DNA of 64,000 bases from Georgenia sp. EYE_87 (GCF_023148685.1 NZ_JAHXNL010000015.1:19597-83596), one strand, 5' to 3'. Positions 1-9,257 are shown, counted from the stretch's first letter. Notes: generated by a model not told the origin, from the sequence alone. Translations and numbers: made by a program.

Positions 1-26
1 CCCGGAACGGGGCGGGAGGGGGAACG

Positions 27-2168
27 ATGAGCAACTCAGTCACCCGTGCGGTGGTCGGAGCCTCGGCCGCCGCACTCGCTCTCGCCGGCCTCGCGGCACC
101 CGCCGCGGCCGACCACTCGGCGGACCCGCCAGATGACCTCGGCAGCGCCGGCGACGCCATCATCACCGTGCCGATCAACGACAGCGCCGCCGGCGGCACC
201 TACTACCAGCCGTTCGAGCAGGCCTACGCGGGGACCACCGCGGACGGCACCCCGGTCTACGTCTACGTCCCCGTCGGCGCGCTGGACGGCGCGGAGGGCG
301 TGCACAGCCTCGACCCGTCCTTCGACCACGACCCAGACGACGAGTTCCTCCCCTGCGCCGACCGCAGCGCCGAGGACTACGAGCTCACGCAGGAGCAGAT
401 CGAATACCTCGGCGACACCCTCGCGAAACAGATCGTCCAGGTGAACGAGGAGCACTTCGGGGAGATGGGCCCGGCGAACCCCGACGACCCGGCGAGCGAC
501 TCCCTCGTCACGCTCGTGTACAACGTCCAGGACGACTTCTACTACGACTGCTCGGTCACGTCCTACACGGCCGGCTACTTCGCGCCCGACTTCATGACGT
601 CGCTGGGCATGAACGTGATCGTGCTCGACGCCCTCGAGTGGGAGAACCGGGTGGGCGAGGACCCGAGCGACGCGCCCTGGAGCGACGGCGACCCGGCCAA
701 CGACCGGCCCGAGCTCTACGAGGGCGTCATCGCCCACGAGCTCGAGCACCTGCTGATGAACTACTCCGACGCCGGCGAGCTGTCCTGGGTCGACGAGGGT
801 CTGGCCGACATGGCCGCGTTCCTCAACGGCTTCGACATGACCGGCAGCCACCTGACCTACCAGCAGGTCTTCCACCGGGAGACCTCCCTGACGCGGTGGG
901 GCGGCGGGCTGGAGAACTACGGCGCGTCCTTCAGCTACTTCGCCTACCTGTGGGAGCGGGCCGGCGGGAACGGCGGGGGCGACCTGACCCCGGACCTGGA
1001 GTACGACGACGCCGGCGGAGACCTGCTGATCAAGCTGATCTTCGCCGAGGAGGCCGACTCGATGGAGGGCGTCCAGACCGCCATCGACGAGTTCAACGCC
1101 CGCACCGGCGCCGGCCTGGCGTCCGCGGCGGAGCTGTTCCAGGACTGGGCCGTGACGATGTACCTCGACGACGAGGACTCGGCGCTGTGGGACCTTGAGA
1201 ACTTCGACCTGGGTCCGGCCTCGGGCGGCTGGACCGTCGACATCGCGAACGACGAGTTCTGGGACGACCGCGGCAGTTACATCGGCTCCCTGCCGGAGGC
1301 GAAGTGGGACCGGGCTGCCAACCGGCCCGCCGGTGACGCCCTGCCGTTCGGCGTCTCCTACGAGAAGTTCCGCAACCCCGGCCCGTTCGTCTCGCTCGAC
1401 TTCACGGGCGAGGCGGCCTCCGAGGTGACGCCGCACTCCGGCGCCACGCACTGGTGGGGCGGGTACGCGAGCCAGTCCGACACCGTGCTCGGACTCGAGA
1501 CCGCGGTGACCGGCGGTGACACCGTCACCTTCTGGAACTGGCACTTCATCGAGGAGGGCTGGGACTACGGCTTCGTCGAGGCGCTCGTGGACGGCGCGTG
1601 GGTGACCGTCCCGGTGACCGACGTCGCCACCGGCGACACCGTCTCCACCGGCGACGACCCGCACGGCAACAACACCGAGGGCAACGGCATCACCGGCACG
1701 TCGGGCGGTGCGTACTTCGTGGACGAGCCGCAGTACCTCGAGTACTCGGTGACCGTGCCGGCGGGGGCCACGGACCTGAGGTGGCGCTACTCCACCGACG
1801 CGGCCTACCTCGACACCGGCTGGTTCGTCGACGACGTCGCCGTCAACGGCACGGCCGCCACCGTCGCCCCGGAGGGCGACGGCTGGGTGGAGACCGACGG
1901 CAGGCAGGACAACAACTGGACCGTCCAGGTCATCTCCACCTGCGACCTCACCCCGGGCACGGACTCCGCGGGCGAGCTCACCGACGACGCCGGGAACTTC
2001 GTGTACCGCTTCACCGGTGACTCGTTCACCACCCCGGTGCTCGACACCCGTTGCGCCAACGGGCCGAGCTCCGACTTCGTGGTGTCGATCTCGAACCTGC
2101 CCACCGGCGACCTCGCGGTCCTCGACGCGAGCTACGACTTCGACGTCGTGAAGCGCAGCCGCGGCTAG
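27..2168 (+). CDS. secreted zinc metalloprotease (gluzincin, immune-inhibitor-A-like)
   Basis: The 713-residue product opens with a classical Sec signal peptide (residues 1 to about 28, ending APAAAD). A zinc motif HELEH lies at residues 237-241, followed by E257 in SWVDEGLAD as the likely third ligand, which is the gluzincin arrangement. The region after about residue 430 looks like beta-sandwich domains of the MAM/immune-inhibitor-A kind. It is probably an extracellular endopeptidase; the substrate is unknown. A purine-rich ribosome binding site (GGAGGGGGAA) precedes the ATG. M6 and M30-like families are both possible, so the clan is more certain than the family. Confidence 0.8.
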   Translation: MSNSVTRAVVGASAAALALAGLAAPAAADHSADPPDDLGSAGDAIITVPINDSAAGGTYYQPFEQAYAGTTADGTPVYVYVPVGALDGAEGVHSLDPSFDHDPDDEFLPCADRSAEDYELTQEQIEYLGDTLAKQIVQVNEEHFGEMGPANPDDPASDSLVTLVYNVQDDFYYDCSVTSYTAGYFAPDFMTSLGMNVIVLDALEWENRVGEDPSDAPWSDGDPANDRPELYEGVIAHELEHLLMNYSDAGELSWVDEGLADMAAFLNGFDMTGSHLTYQQVFHRETSLTRWGGGLENYGASFSYFAYLWERAGGNGGGDLTPDLEYDDAGGDLLIKLIFAEEADSMEGVQTAIDEFNARTGAGLASAAELFQDWAVTMYLDDEDSALWDLENFDLGPASGGWTVDIANDEFWDDRGSYIGSLPEAKWDRAANRPAGDALPFGVSYEKFRNPGPFVSLDFTGEAASEVTPHSGATHWWGGYASQSDTVLGLETAVTGGDTVTFWNWHFIEEGWDYGFVEALVDGAWVTVPVTDVATGDTVSTGDDPHGNNTEGNGITGTSGGAYFVDEPQYLEYSVTVPAGATDLRWRYSTDAAYLDTGWFVDDVAVNGTAATVAPEGDGWVETDGRQDNNWTVQVISTCDLTPGTDSAGELTDDAGNFVYRFTGDSFTTPVLDTRCANGPSSDFVVSISNLPTGDLAVLDASYDFDVVKRSRG

Positions 2169-2215
2169 CCCGGAAGGTGCGGCCCGTTCTCGCGGGCGAG
2201 GAGGTACCTCCGAGC

Positions 2216-2252
2216 GGCGACGGCGTCCGGCACCCTGCCGGGCGCCGTCGCC
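2216..2252. terminator. hairpin terminator after the protease gene
   Basis: A 10-bp perfect stem (GGCGACGGCG / CGCCGTCGCC) encloses a second 5-bp stem CCGGC/GCCGG. It starts 48 bases after the protease stop. There is no U-run, which is usual in such GC-rich genomes. Confidence 0.5.
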
Positions 2253-2373
2253 CTGCGTCCGGGGTTGAGCGACGCCGTGTCCCGCGCCCGGACCGTGGGG
2301 GCGCCGTGGGCCGCGTCCGGGCTGCGCGGTGCGCCCCGACAGCCGTGTCGGCGGTCCGTGATGGACTGGGCCC

Positions 2374-2829
2374 ATGAGCGAACCCGAAGCCGCAGTGCCC
2401 GACGACGTCGCCGCCTACCTCGACGCCGCCCCTGAGCAGCGGCGGGACCTGGTGCGCGAGGTCTTCGGCACAGTCGCCGGCGCGATGCCGTCGGGCTACG
2501 AGCTCGGGATGCACTGGGGGATGCCCGGCTGGGTGGTCCCGCTGGAGCGGTTCCCCGACACCTACAACGGCCGGCCGCTGAGCTACGTCAGCATCGGCGC
2601 GCAGAAGAACTACGTGTCGGTGTACCTGATGGGCGTGTACTCCGTGCCCGAGGAGGTCGAAGCCTTCCGCGCCGCGTGGAAGGCCGGCACCGGGCGGGTC
2701 GACATGGGGAAGTCCTGCCTGCGGCTGAGGAAGTCTGCCGACGTCGACCACGAGCTGCTCGCGCGCACCGTCGCCGGCATGCCGGTCGAGCGGTTCCTCG
2801 ACACGTACCAGCGCATCCAGGCGCGCTGA
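2374..2829 (+). CDS. DUF1801 family protein (YdhG-like)
   Basis: This 151-residue cytoplasmic protein has the DUF1801 pattern. An N-terminal helical segment (VAAYLDAAPEQRRDLVREVF) is followed by the conserved beta-region with MHWGMPGWVVP and KNYVSVYLMG, then GKSCLRLRKSADVD near the C-terminus. The family is small, widespread in actinobacteria and has an iron-chaperone-like fold (related to YdhG/frataxin). No enzymatic function is established. It is monocistronic, convergent with the VOC gene downstream. Confidence 0.8.
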   Translation: MSEPEAAVPDDVAAYLDAAPEQRRDLVREVFGTVAGAMPSGYELGMHWGMPGWVVPLERFPDTYNGRPLSYVSIGAQKNYVSVYLMGVYSVPEEVEAFRAAWKAGTGRVDMGKSCLRLRKSADVDHELLARTVAGMPVERFLDTYQRIQAR

Positions 2830-2853
2830 CCCGCGCTCGGGGCCGGCGGGCGC

Positions 2854-2917
2854 TCAGGCCGGCGGTACCGGCTGACGGGCACGCGGGCTGCTCAGGTCGG
2901 CCCGTACCGGCTGACGG
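2854..2917. repeat. partial duplication of the VOC gene 3' end
   Basis: About 25 bases at 2892-2917, which begin at the VOC stop codon (TCA on the plus strand) and run back into the coding sequence, are repeated with a few changes at 2854-2878. Both copies share TACCGGCTGACGG. The period is 38 bases. The outer copy lies between the two convergent genes and appears to be non-coding. Confidence 0.6.
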
Positions 2918-3722
2918 TGAACGGGAAACCCTGCGGGTCGACGAGCTCGGCCACCCGTGAGTCGTCGACGTCGAACGGCTCCGCCGCCACCGACCCGCCG
3001 AGCTCGCGGGCACGGGCGGCCACGCCGTCGGGATCGGCGACGGCGAAGGTGACGTTCCAGCGCGGCGTCCCCTCCGCCGTCGCCACGATCCAGCCGACGG
3101 CGTCGGAGAAGCTGGGCGGGGCGCCGGCCTCCGCGTGCCGGGCGAGGGTCCCAGGGTTGCGCTGCTCGAGGACGTCGGAGTAGCCGGGGCGGCGCACCAT
3201 CAGCAGGTCGGGCCCGACCTCGGTGGTCTCCCACCCGAAGACGTTGCCGTAGAACTCCGCGGCCGCCTCGGGGTCGGGGGTGTGCAGCTCGTTGAAGTTC
3301 CAGGAGTTCGCCACGTTGACGACGTCCGCGCCGTCGTGACGCCCGCCCTGCCAGGCCCCGAAGACCGCGCCGGCCGGGTCCTCGAACCGTGTGCGCCGGC
3401 CGCCGTCGAACGCCTCGTGGGACGGCTCGCGCACGAGCCCCCCGGCGTCGAGCACCCGGCGCTCGGTCGCGTCCAGCTCGTCCACCCGGACGTACATGGT
3501 CCAGCCCGGGTTGCCGATCGCGAGCGCGCCGATGCCCGCGACATCCCCGTCCGGCAGGCTCGCCACCCGGTACGGGCCGGGGGCGTCGTCGAGCTCCCGG
3601 AACCGCCACCCGAAGAGGTGACCGTAGAACTCGGCGGCGGGGCCGGGGGCGGCGGTGAGCAGATCCATCCAGGCGGGCACGCCATGCGGGTAGCGCGGGA
3701 CGTCCGTGGGGGTGGGGGCCAT
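2892..3722 (-). CDS. VOC family protein, two glyoxalase-like domains
   Basis: The 276-residue protein contains two tandem vicinal-oxygen-chelate domains, at about residues 10-125 and 140-270. Each carries the typical AAEFYG-(H/N)-(L/V)FGW helix and a beta-alpha-beta-beta-beta layout (WMDLLTAAPGPAAEFYG; FNELHTPDPEAAAEFYG). Such double-domain proteins are usually annotated as glyoxalase or bleomycin-resistance-like, or as hydroxylases. The substrate cannot be read from sequence. The start is the ATG giving MAPTPTDVPRYPHG. The gene is convergent with the DUF1801 gene, and its stop region is duplicated just downstream. Confidence 0.85.
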   Translation of the reverse strand: MAPTPTDVPRYPHGVPAWMDLLTAAPGPAAEFYGHLFGWRFRELDDAPGPYRVASLPDGDVAGIGALAIGNPGWTMYVRVDELDATERRVLDAGGLVREPSHEAFDGGRRTRFEDPAGAVFGAWQGGRHDGADVVNVANSWNFNELHTPDPEAAAEFYGNVFGWETTEVGPDLLMVRRPGYSDVLEQRNPGTLARHAEAGAPPSFSDAVGWIVATAEGTPRWNVTFAVADPDGVAARARELGGSVAAEPFDVDDSRVAELVDPQGFPFTVSRYGPT

Positions 3723-3891
3723 GCCTCCACGGTAGGGCCGCGCGCGGGCGCCGCGCCACGGAACTCGTCCCCGACGCCGGCCGGACGGATCGCGTTCACC
3801 CTCATCGGGCGCGGATCATCCGCAACTGCCCTTGCGGCGGCCGTCCTCCACCGGCCACGCTGGGCCTCACCGTGCCCGGGGCGGAGGTGCA

Positions 3892-4503
3892 ATGCCGCAG
3901 ATCGTGCTCGTCGACGACCACCCCGTGGTCCGGCTCGGTCTGCGGGCTCTGCTCGCCGAGGAGCCCGACCTCGCGATCGTCGGTGAGGCGGCGCGGATCG
4001 AGGACGCCGTCCGCGCCGTCGACCTTCGCCGCCCGGACCTCGTGGTCCTCGACGTCCGGCTCGAGGGCAGGCCGGCCGGGCCGGACCTGTGCCGGACGCT
4101 CAAGGGCCTGCCCGTCCGCCCCGCCGTCCTCGTGCTCACCGCCCGGGCCGCGGCCGAGGAGGTCACCGCGATGTACCTCGCCGGGGCCGACAGCTTCGTG
4201 GACCAGACGATGGCGCCCGACGAGCTGGTCGCGACCGTCCGCGCCACGCTCGACGGCCGGCGGGTGTGGGTGCCGCACCCGCGCCCACCGGTCGGACGCG
4301 GGGGCGCCGGCGCCGACCGGCTCCGCGAGCACCTCACGCCGCGCGAGCGTGAGGTGCTGGGCCTGCTGCTCCAGCGCCGCACCAACGCCGAGATCGCCCG
4401 CGCCCTCCACCTCGGCCTGCCGACCGTGAAGACCCACGTCAGCGCCGTGCTGCGCAAGCTCGGCCTGACCCGCCGGCTCGACCTCTTCGTCGACGTCGCC
4501 TGA
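3892..4503 (+). CDS. orphan NarL/FixJ-type response regulator
   Basis: The 203-residue protein has an N-terminal receiver domain: acidic pair D8/D9, phosphoacceptor D54 in VVLDVRLEG, and Thr in VLVLTA. It ends in a LuxR-type helix-turn-helix (LTPREREVLGLLLQRRTNAEIARALHLGLPTVKTHVSAVLRKLGL). The conserved receiver lysine of the GYLLK segment is replaced by Gln (SFVDQ), so phosphorylation switching may be altered. No histidine kinase gene is adjacent. I chose the ATG at 3892 because GGAGGTG lies just upstream and the fold begins there; a longer in-frame ATG at 3832 is less likely. Confidence 0.88.
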   Translation: MPQIVLVDDHPVVRLGLRALLAEEPDLAIVGEAARIEDAVRAVDLRRPDLVVLDVRLEGRPAGPDLCRTLKGLPVRPAVLVLTARAAAEEVTAMYLAGADSFVDQTMAPDELVATVRATLDGRRVWVPHPRPPVGRGGAGADRLREHLTPREREVLGLLLQRRTNAEIARALHLGLPTVKTHVSAVLRKLGLTRRLDLFVDVA

Positions 4504-4551
4504 GGTTCGCGCCGACACCACCGCCCGGCCGGGACCGGCGCCCCGGGTGCC

Positions 4552-6390
4552 TCAGTGCGCCCAGGGCTCGAGGACGACGGCGCTCCCTCCGCCGAACCGG
4601 GTCGGCTCCGCGGCCGCCAGCAGGCCGTCGTCGCCCAGGAGCTGGACGCCGTTGGCGTTGCCGATGGGATCCTCCGTCGGCGCGGGCAGGTTGTGCCCGT
4701 ACGCCCTCAGCGCCTCCTGCGCCGCCGCCGGCAGGCCCGCCTCGAAGTTGGTGTTCTCGCTGTTCAGGTTGGCCAGCCGCGGCGCGGCGATGGCGTCCGG
4801 CAGCGCCATGTCCAGGTCGATGAGGTTGACGGTGACCTGGAGCACGGTCGTGATGATGGTGGCGCCGCCGGGCGTGCCGTACGCGGCGAACGGCTTCCCG
4901 TCCGGGTCGAGGACGATCGTCGGGCTGATGCTGCTCCGCGGGCGCTTCCCGCCCTCCGGGGAGTTGGCCAGACCCGGGTCGGTGGCGAAGTCGGTGAGCT
5001 CGTTGTTGAGCAGGAACCCGTAGCCGTCGACGGCGATCCCGCTGCCGCCGATCTGCTCGATGGAGAAGGTGAGGGCGACGATGTTGCCCCACCGGTCCGT
5101 CGTCGTCAGGTGCGTGGTGGAGCCCGCGGTCGCAGGTGCCGAGGCGAGGACGACGCCGTCGTCCGCGGCGCCCTCGGGGGTGCCGGCGGGCAGGGGCTTC
5201 TCGGTCGCGGCGAACGGCTCGAGGATCAGCTCGCGGCGCTCGTCCGCGAAGTCCTGAGAGAGCAGCCCGTCGACGGGGACGTCCACGAAGTCGGGGTCCC
5301 CGAGGTACTTGCCACGGTCGGCGAACGCGAGCGCCTCGGCCTCGATGAGCAGGTGGAGCACGTCGCTGTCCGGCAGCTCGGAGAGGTCGTAGCCCTCGAG
5401 GATGTTCAGCGCCTCGCCCACCGTGGTCCCGCCGGACGACGGCGGCCCCATCCCGAAGACCGTGTGGTCGCGGTAGTCCACCATCGTGGGGTCGCGCCAC
5501 TTCGCCTCGTACTCGTCGAGGTCCTCCAGCTCCATCAGCCCGGGCCGGACGTTGCGGGTGACGCCCTGCGCCACCGGCGGCTCCTGGACCGTGTCCACGA
5601 TCGCCTCGGCGATCTCGCCCTCGTAGAAGGCGTCCGCACCCTCCCTGGCGATCAGCTTGTAGGTCCTGGCGAGGTCCGGGTTGCGGAAGACGCTGCCCTC
5701 CTCCGGCGCGGCCCCGTCGACGAGGAAGGTCTCGCTCGAGGAGCTGAAGTCCCGGAAGATCTCCAGGTTGTCCTCGGTCCGGTTCACGTACTCGGCGTCG
5801 ACGACGAACCCGCGCTCAGCCACCACACGCGCGGGCTGGAGCAGCTTGTGCAGCGGCATGGTGCCGTACTCCTCCAGCGCCAGCTCCCAGCCGGCCACCA
5901 GCCCGGGTACGCCCTGGGAGAGGCCGGAGACGCGGCGCTCGTCGAACGGGATCGGCTGGCCGTTCTCGAGGAAGACGGTGGGCGGCGTGGCCAGCGGCGC
6001 CGTCTCGCGGGCGTCGATGGAGGTGACCTCGTCCTCCTCGGCGTCGTAGATGAGGAAGAACCCGCCGCCGCCGATGCTGCCGTCGTAGGGCCGGGTGACG
6101 CCGAGCATGGCGGAGGCGGCGATCGCGGCGTCGACGGCGTTGCCGCCCTTCTCGAGGATCTCCAGGCCCGCGGCGGTCGCGTACGGGTCCAGCGCGGTGA
6201 CGGCGCCGCCGAAGCCGGTGGCGACGGCCTGCTTGTCGGGCGGGTGCGGGCGGCCGTTGTCGTCCTTGTCGCCGTCGCCCTTGCCGTGCGCCCCGGCCGG
6301 GCCCGCCCCGACGACGAGCGCGGCGACCAGCGCGAGAGCCATGACCAGCAGCGCGAGGACCCGTCCTCGGCGCAGCGCGGATCCAGACAT
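4552..6390 (-). CDS. ggt: gamma-glutamyltransferase
   Basis: The 612-residue precursor has an N-terminal signal segment (residues 1 to about 34) and a charged linker. The glutathione hydrolase/transpeptidase fold follows, with PYDGSIGGGGFFLIYD and SIDARETAP. The autoprocessing site is GST-T425-T426-H-LTTTD, where T425 would become the N-terminal nucleophile of the small subunit. Family members cleave gamma-glutamyl bonds of glutathione or related compounds outside the membrane. Late motifs such as RSSISPTIV and FAAYGTPGG are present and the length is normal. It is convergent with the response regulator gene. Confidence 0.95.
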   Translation of the reverse strand: MSGSALRRGRVLALLVMALALVAALVVGAGPAGAHGKGDGDKDDNGRPHPPDKQAVATGFGGAVTALDPYATAAGLEILEKGGNAVDAAIAASAMLGVTRPYDGSIGGGGFFLIYDAEEDEVTSIDARETAPLATPPTVFLENGQPIPFDERRVSGLSQGVPGLVAGWELALEEYGTMPLHKLLQPARVVAERGFVVDAEYVNRTEDNLEIFRDFSSSSETFLVDGAAPEEGSVFRNPDLARTYKLIAREGADAFYEGEIAEAIVDTVQEPPVAQGVTRNVRPGLMELEDLDEYEAKWRDPTMVDYRDHTVFGMGPPSSGGTTVGEALNILEGYDLSELPDSDVLHLLIEAEALAFADRGKYLGDPDFVDVPVDGLLSQDFADERRELILEPFAATEKPLPAGTPEGAADDGVVLASAPATAGSTTHLTTTDRWGNIVALTFSIEQIGGSGIAVDGYGFLLNNELTDFATDPGLANSPEGGKRPRSSISPTIVLDPDGKPFAAYGTPGGATIITTVLQVTVNLIDLDMALPDAIAAPRLANLNSENTNFEAGLPAAAQEALRAYGHNLPAPTEDPIGNANGVQLLGDDGLLAAAEPTRFGGGSAVVLEPWAH

Positions 6391-6589
6391 GTCCGTTCCC
6401 CTCGACGGCGCCGGGTCCTCGTCGACCCGGCGGTGGTGCGGCAGACGGTAGCCCGCGCCCGTTCGCAGCGGATCAGCCCTGAGGGATGAGCCCGCGAGGT
6501 CACAGCGCGACTGGGCCAGAGGTCACGGCTCGTGCGCCCGTCCCCGGGGGACAGTGGACGCGTAACCCACCACGACCACGGAGGCCGAC

Positions 6590-7540
6590 ATGAAGGCATG
6601 GCAGTTCATCACCACCAACGAGCCTCTGGTTCTCGCCGACATCGCCGAGCCTGTGCCGGGTCCCGGCGAGGTGGTGCTCGACATCAGGGCGGCGGGCCTG
6701 TGCCACTCCGACGTCGGCGCGATGACCGATCCCGGCTGGCTCGCCCTCATCCCGAACCGCCCGATCGTCATCGGCCACGAGATCGCCGGCGTCGTCTCCG
6801 CCGTCGGCGAGGGAGTGACGGACGTGACGGTCGGCGACCGGGTCGGGGTGTGCCCCACCGCCAGCGAGGGTGCCCCCGGCTACGCCCGTGACGGCGGCTT
6901 CACCTACAAGCACCGGGTGGCCGCGGCCGACCTCGTGCTGATGCCCCCGGAGCTCAGCTTCGAGCTGGCCGCGCTGGGCACCGACGCCGGCATGACCTCC
7001 TACCACGCTGTCATGGTCCAGGGCCGGGTGAAGGCCGGCGACAAGGTCGGCATCGTCGGCCTGGGCGGCCTCGGCCAGGTCGGCGCGCGCATCGCCGTCG
7101 TCACCGGCGCCGAGGTGCACGTCGCCGAGATCAACCGCGAGGTGTGGCCGCTGGCGGAGAAGATCGGCGCCACCTCCGTCGTCGCCGACGTCGCCGAGTG
7201 GGCCGGGCGGGACTTCGACGTGATCGTCGACTTCGCCGGCTACGGGGACACCACGGCGAGGTCGATCGACGCGGTCCGCCGCGACGGCCGCATCGTCGTG
7301 GTCGGCATGGGCACCCTCGAGTCCACCATCAACACCCGCGACCTCATTCTCAAGCAGGCGGTGGTCATCGGCTCGAACGGCGGCACCAAGGATGACGTCG
7401 CGGCGGTCTACGAGATGCTGGCGAGCGGCGACCTCGAGCCGGTCGTCAACCTGATCGGGTTCGACGAGATCCCCGACGGTCTCGAACAGCTCCGCGAGCA
7501 CTCGGTCACCGGGCGGGTCGTCGCCACCATCGGCAACTGA
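6590..7540 (+). CDS. zinc-type alcohol dehydrogenase family protein, short form
   Basis: This 316-residue MDR-superfamily oxidoreductase has a catalytic zinc site (GLC38HSD, GH63E64). Its Rossmann fold carries GLGGLG at residues 157-162. The four-cysteine structural-zinc loop normally found around residues 90-115 is absent: only GVCPTASEGAPGYARDGGF remains in that position. It probably oxidises an alcohol or reduces an aldehyde with NAD(P)(H); the substrate is not identifiable. The gene is monocistronic, divergent from ggt and convergent with sppA. Confidence 0.88.
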   Translation: MKAWQFITTNEPLVLADIAEPVPGPGEVVLDIRAAGLCHSDVGAMTDPGWLALIPNRPIVIGHEIAGVVSAVGEGVTDVTVGDRVGVCPTASEGAPGYARDGGFTYKHRVAAADLVLMPPELSFELAALGTDAGMTSYHAVMVQGRVKAGDKVGIVGLGGLGQVGARIAVVTGAEVHVAEINREVWPLAEKIGATSVVADVAEWAGRDFDVIVDFAGYGDTTARSIDAVRRDGRIVVVGMGTLESTINTRDLILKQAVVIGSNGGTKDDVAAVYEMLASGDLEPVVNLIGFDEIPDGLEQLREHSVTGRVVATIGN

Positions 7541-7563
7541 CCCCCAGGCACGAGGGGTCATCC

Positions 7564-7592
7564 CCCCGCCGAGCTCCGGCACCTCGGCGGGG
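7564..7592. terminator. bidirectional terminator hairpin
   Basis: A 10-bp perfect stem CCCCGCCGAG / CTCGGCGGGG has a 9-base loop. It sits between the convergent dehydrogenase and sppA genes. Confidence 0.6.
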
Positions 7593-7606
7593 CGGGGCCG
7601 CCCGGC

Positions 7607-7654
7607 GTCAGCGTCAGCGTCAGCGTCAGCGTCAGCGTCAGCGTCAGCGTCAGC
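7607..7654. repeat. hexamer microsatellite, 8 x GTCAGC
   Basis: Eight exact contiguous copies of GTCAGC. On the minus strand this reads TGACGC repeats, and the stop codon of sppA (7650-7652) is the first TGA of the series. Because the period is six, each further copy supplies another in-frame TGA downstream of the gene. Confidence 0.95.
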
Positions 7655-9257
7655 GGATCGTGATCGAGCGGTCGAGGAAGGCCAGCACCTTCTCGGAGCC
7701 GAACGGCCACAGGCCGCCGAGTGCCCCGGGGGCGTCCTTGCCGAAGGTCGGCAGCCCGGGCAGGCTCGGGCCGGCGGAGACGGTCCGGACGGGCGCGTCG
7801 TCGGGCAGCCTGCCGAGGCGCCGGGCGGCGGCCAGGCCGGCGTCGAGGTCGCCGAGCTCGTCCACGAGGCCGATCTCCTTCGCGTCCTGGCCGCTCCAGA
7901 TCCGGCCGCGGCCGATCTCGTCGACGCGCTCCCTGCTGAGGTGGCGGCCGGCGGCCACGCGGTCGACGAACCTGACGTACACCTCGTCCATCATCTTCTC
8001 CGCCCACGCGCGCTCTTCGTCGGAGAAGGGGCGGTGCGGGCTCTCGAACAGGGCGCGGTCGCGGCCGACGACCTCGGGGTTGAGGCCGTGCCGGTCGTCG
8101 AACTGGGACAGCACCGGCTTGCCGACCACCACGCCGATGCTGCCGGTGATCGTGTACGGGTCGGCGACCACGTGGTCGGCCTGCGCGAGCACGTAGTACC
8201 CGCCGGACCCGGCGACCTCGCCCATGACCGCGACCACCGGCTTGGTGCACCGGGCGACGGCGCGGCACACGACGTCGGAGGCGAGCGCGGAGCCGCCCGG
8301 CGAGTCGACGAACAGCACGACGGCCTTGGTGTGCTCGTCGCGGTCGGCCTTGCGCAGGGCGGCGACGACGGAGTCGGACCCGGACATCGGGCCGGGGAGG
8401 AACGGCAGCGGCGGCGTCCCCCGGGAACGGCCGGAGACGATCGGGCCGACGACCGGCACCACGGCGACGCCGTCGGCCTTCCGGCCGATCTTCCTCATCG
8501 CCAGGTCCGGCATCATCAGCTCGATCGTGCGGCCCCAGTGCTGGTCGACGGGGGTGACGATCTCGTCGTCGTAGGCGATGCGGGTGATGAGGCCGACGTC
8601 GAGGAGCTGCTGGGCGTTGGTCAGCGTCGTCTCGAACAGCGACTCGTCGTCGGCGCCGCGCGCCTCGGGGACGTGCGCGAGCCAGCTGCGCTCGGCGGAG
8701 CGGAGGTAGGCGGTGAGCTGCTCGCGGTCGTACTCGTCCATGTGGTCCTGGGAGAACCGGGTCAGGGCGGACTTGTACTCCCGGATGCGCAGGTTCTCGA
8801 AGGTGATGCCGTGCCGGCCGAGGAAGGCGCCGTAGAAGACCTGCTCGGCGGCGAAGCCGGGCAGGGAGACCTCGGCGGACTCGGGGGCGACGACCTCGGT
8901 CAGCGGCGCCGTCGCCAGCAGGCTGCGCATGGTGACCTGCGGGACGTACCCGACCACCCGCTTGCTCTCCGCGAGGCGGCCCAGGGCGAGACCGATCGCG
9001 TGCGCGGTGGCGAGCCCGACCTTGAGCTCGCCGAGGCGGACCAGCACGCCGCGCACCCACTCGGCCCCGGCGAGCTTCTCGAGCCGCGCCGTGAGGGCCT
9101 CGAAGGACTCGTTGCGCTGCAGCAGGTCCTGCACCGGGGCGTTGGTGCGGTGCGTCGGGTAGTGGCCGTGGAGGTCGAGCACCACCCAGTCCGGGGTGCC
9201 GTCCGCCGCGGTTCCGCGGGCCAGGGACAGGCGTAGCTTCTCGGGCAGAGGGGCCAT
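7650..9257 (-). CDS. sppA: S49 family peptidase (signal peptide peptidase SppA-like)
   Basis: The 535-residue protein has two tandem S49 domains, as in the long SppA form. The predicted catalytic Ser is S351 in GEVAGSGGYY and the general-base Lys is K162 in REYKSALTRFS, the Lys/Ser dyad placement of the double-domain family. VDSPGGSALASD and TGSIGVVVG are also conserved. No clear N-terminal membrane helix is seen, so it may be cytoplasmic or peripheral. Family members digest cleaved signal peptides or membrane-protein remnants. The stop codon lies in a hexamer microsatellite. Confidence 0.9.
   Translation of the reverse strand: MAPLPEKLRLSLARGTAADGTPDWVVLDLHGHYPTHRTNAPVQDLLQRNESFEALTARLEKLAGAEWVRGVLVRLGELKVGLATAHAIGLALGRLAESKRVVGYVPQVTMRSLLATAPLTEVVAPESAEVSLPGFAAEQVFYGAFLGRHGITFENLRIREYKSALTRFSQDHMDEYDREQLTAYLRSAERSWLAHVPEARGADDESLFETTLTNAQQLLDVGLITRIAYDDEIVTPVDQHWGRTIELMMPDLAMRKIGRKADGVAVVPVVGPIVSGRSRGTPPLPFLPGPMSGSDSVVAALRKADRDEHTKAVVLFVDSPGGSALASDVVCRAVARCTKPVVAVMGEVAGSGGYYVLAQADHVVADPYTITGSIGVVVGKPVLSQFDDRHGLNPEVVGRDRALFESPHRPFSDEERAWAEKMMDEVYVRFVDRVAAGRHLSRERVDEIGRGRIWSGQDAKEIGLVDELGDLDAGLAAARRLGRLPDDAPVRTVSAGPSLPGLPTFGKDAPGALGGLWPFGSEKVLAFLDRSITIR

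Noticed and set aside
36..2375. 779-codon open frame on the minus strand opposite the secreted protease
   Set aside because: Arg/Val/Gly/His-rich composition is typical of antisense frames in GC-rich genes; the plus-strand frame has a signal peptide and zinc motif.
7558..9060. Frame ending in repeated Leu-Thr residues
   Set aside because: Generated by translating the hexamer microsatellite in another frame; the S49 peptidase frame is the real one.
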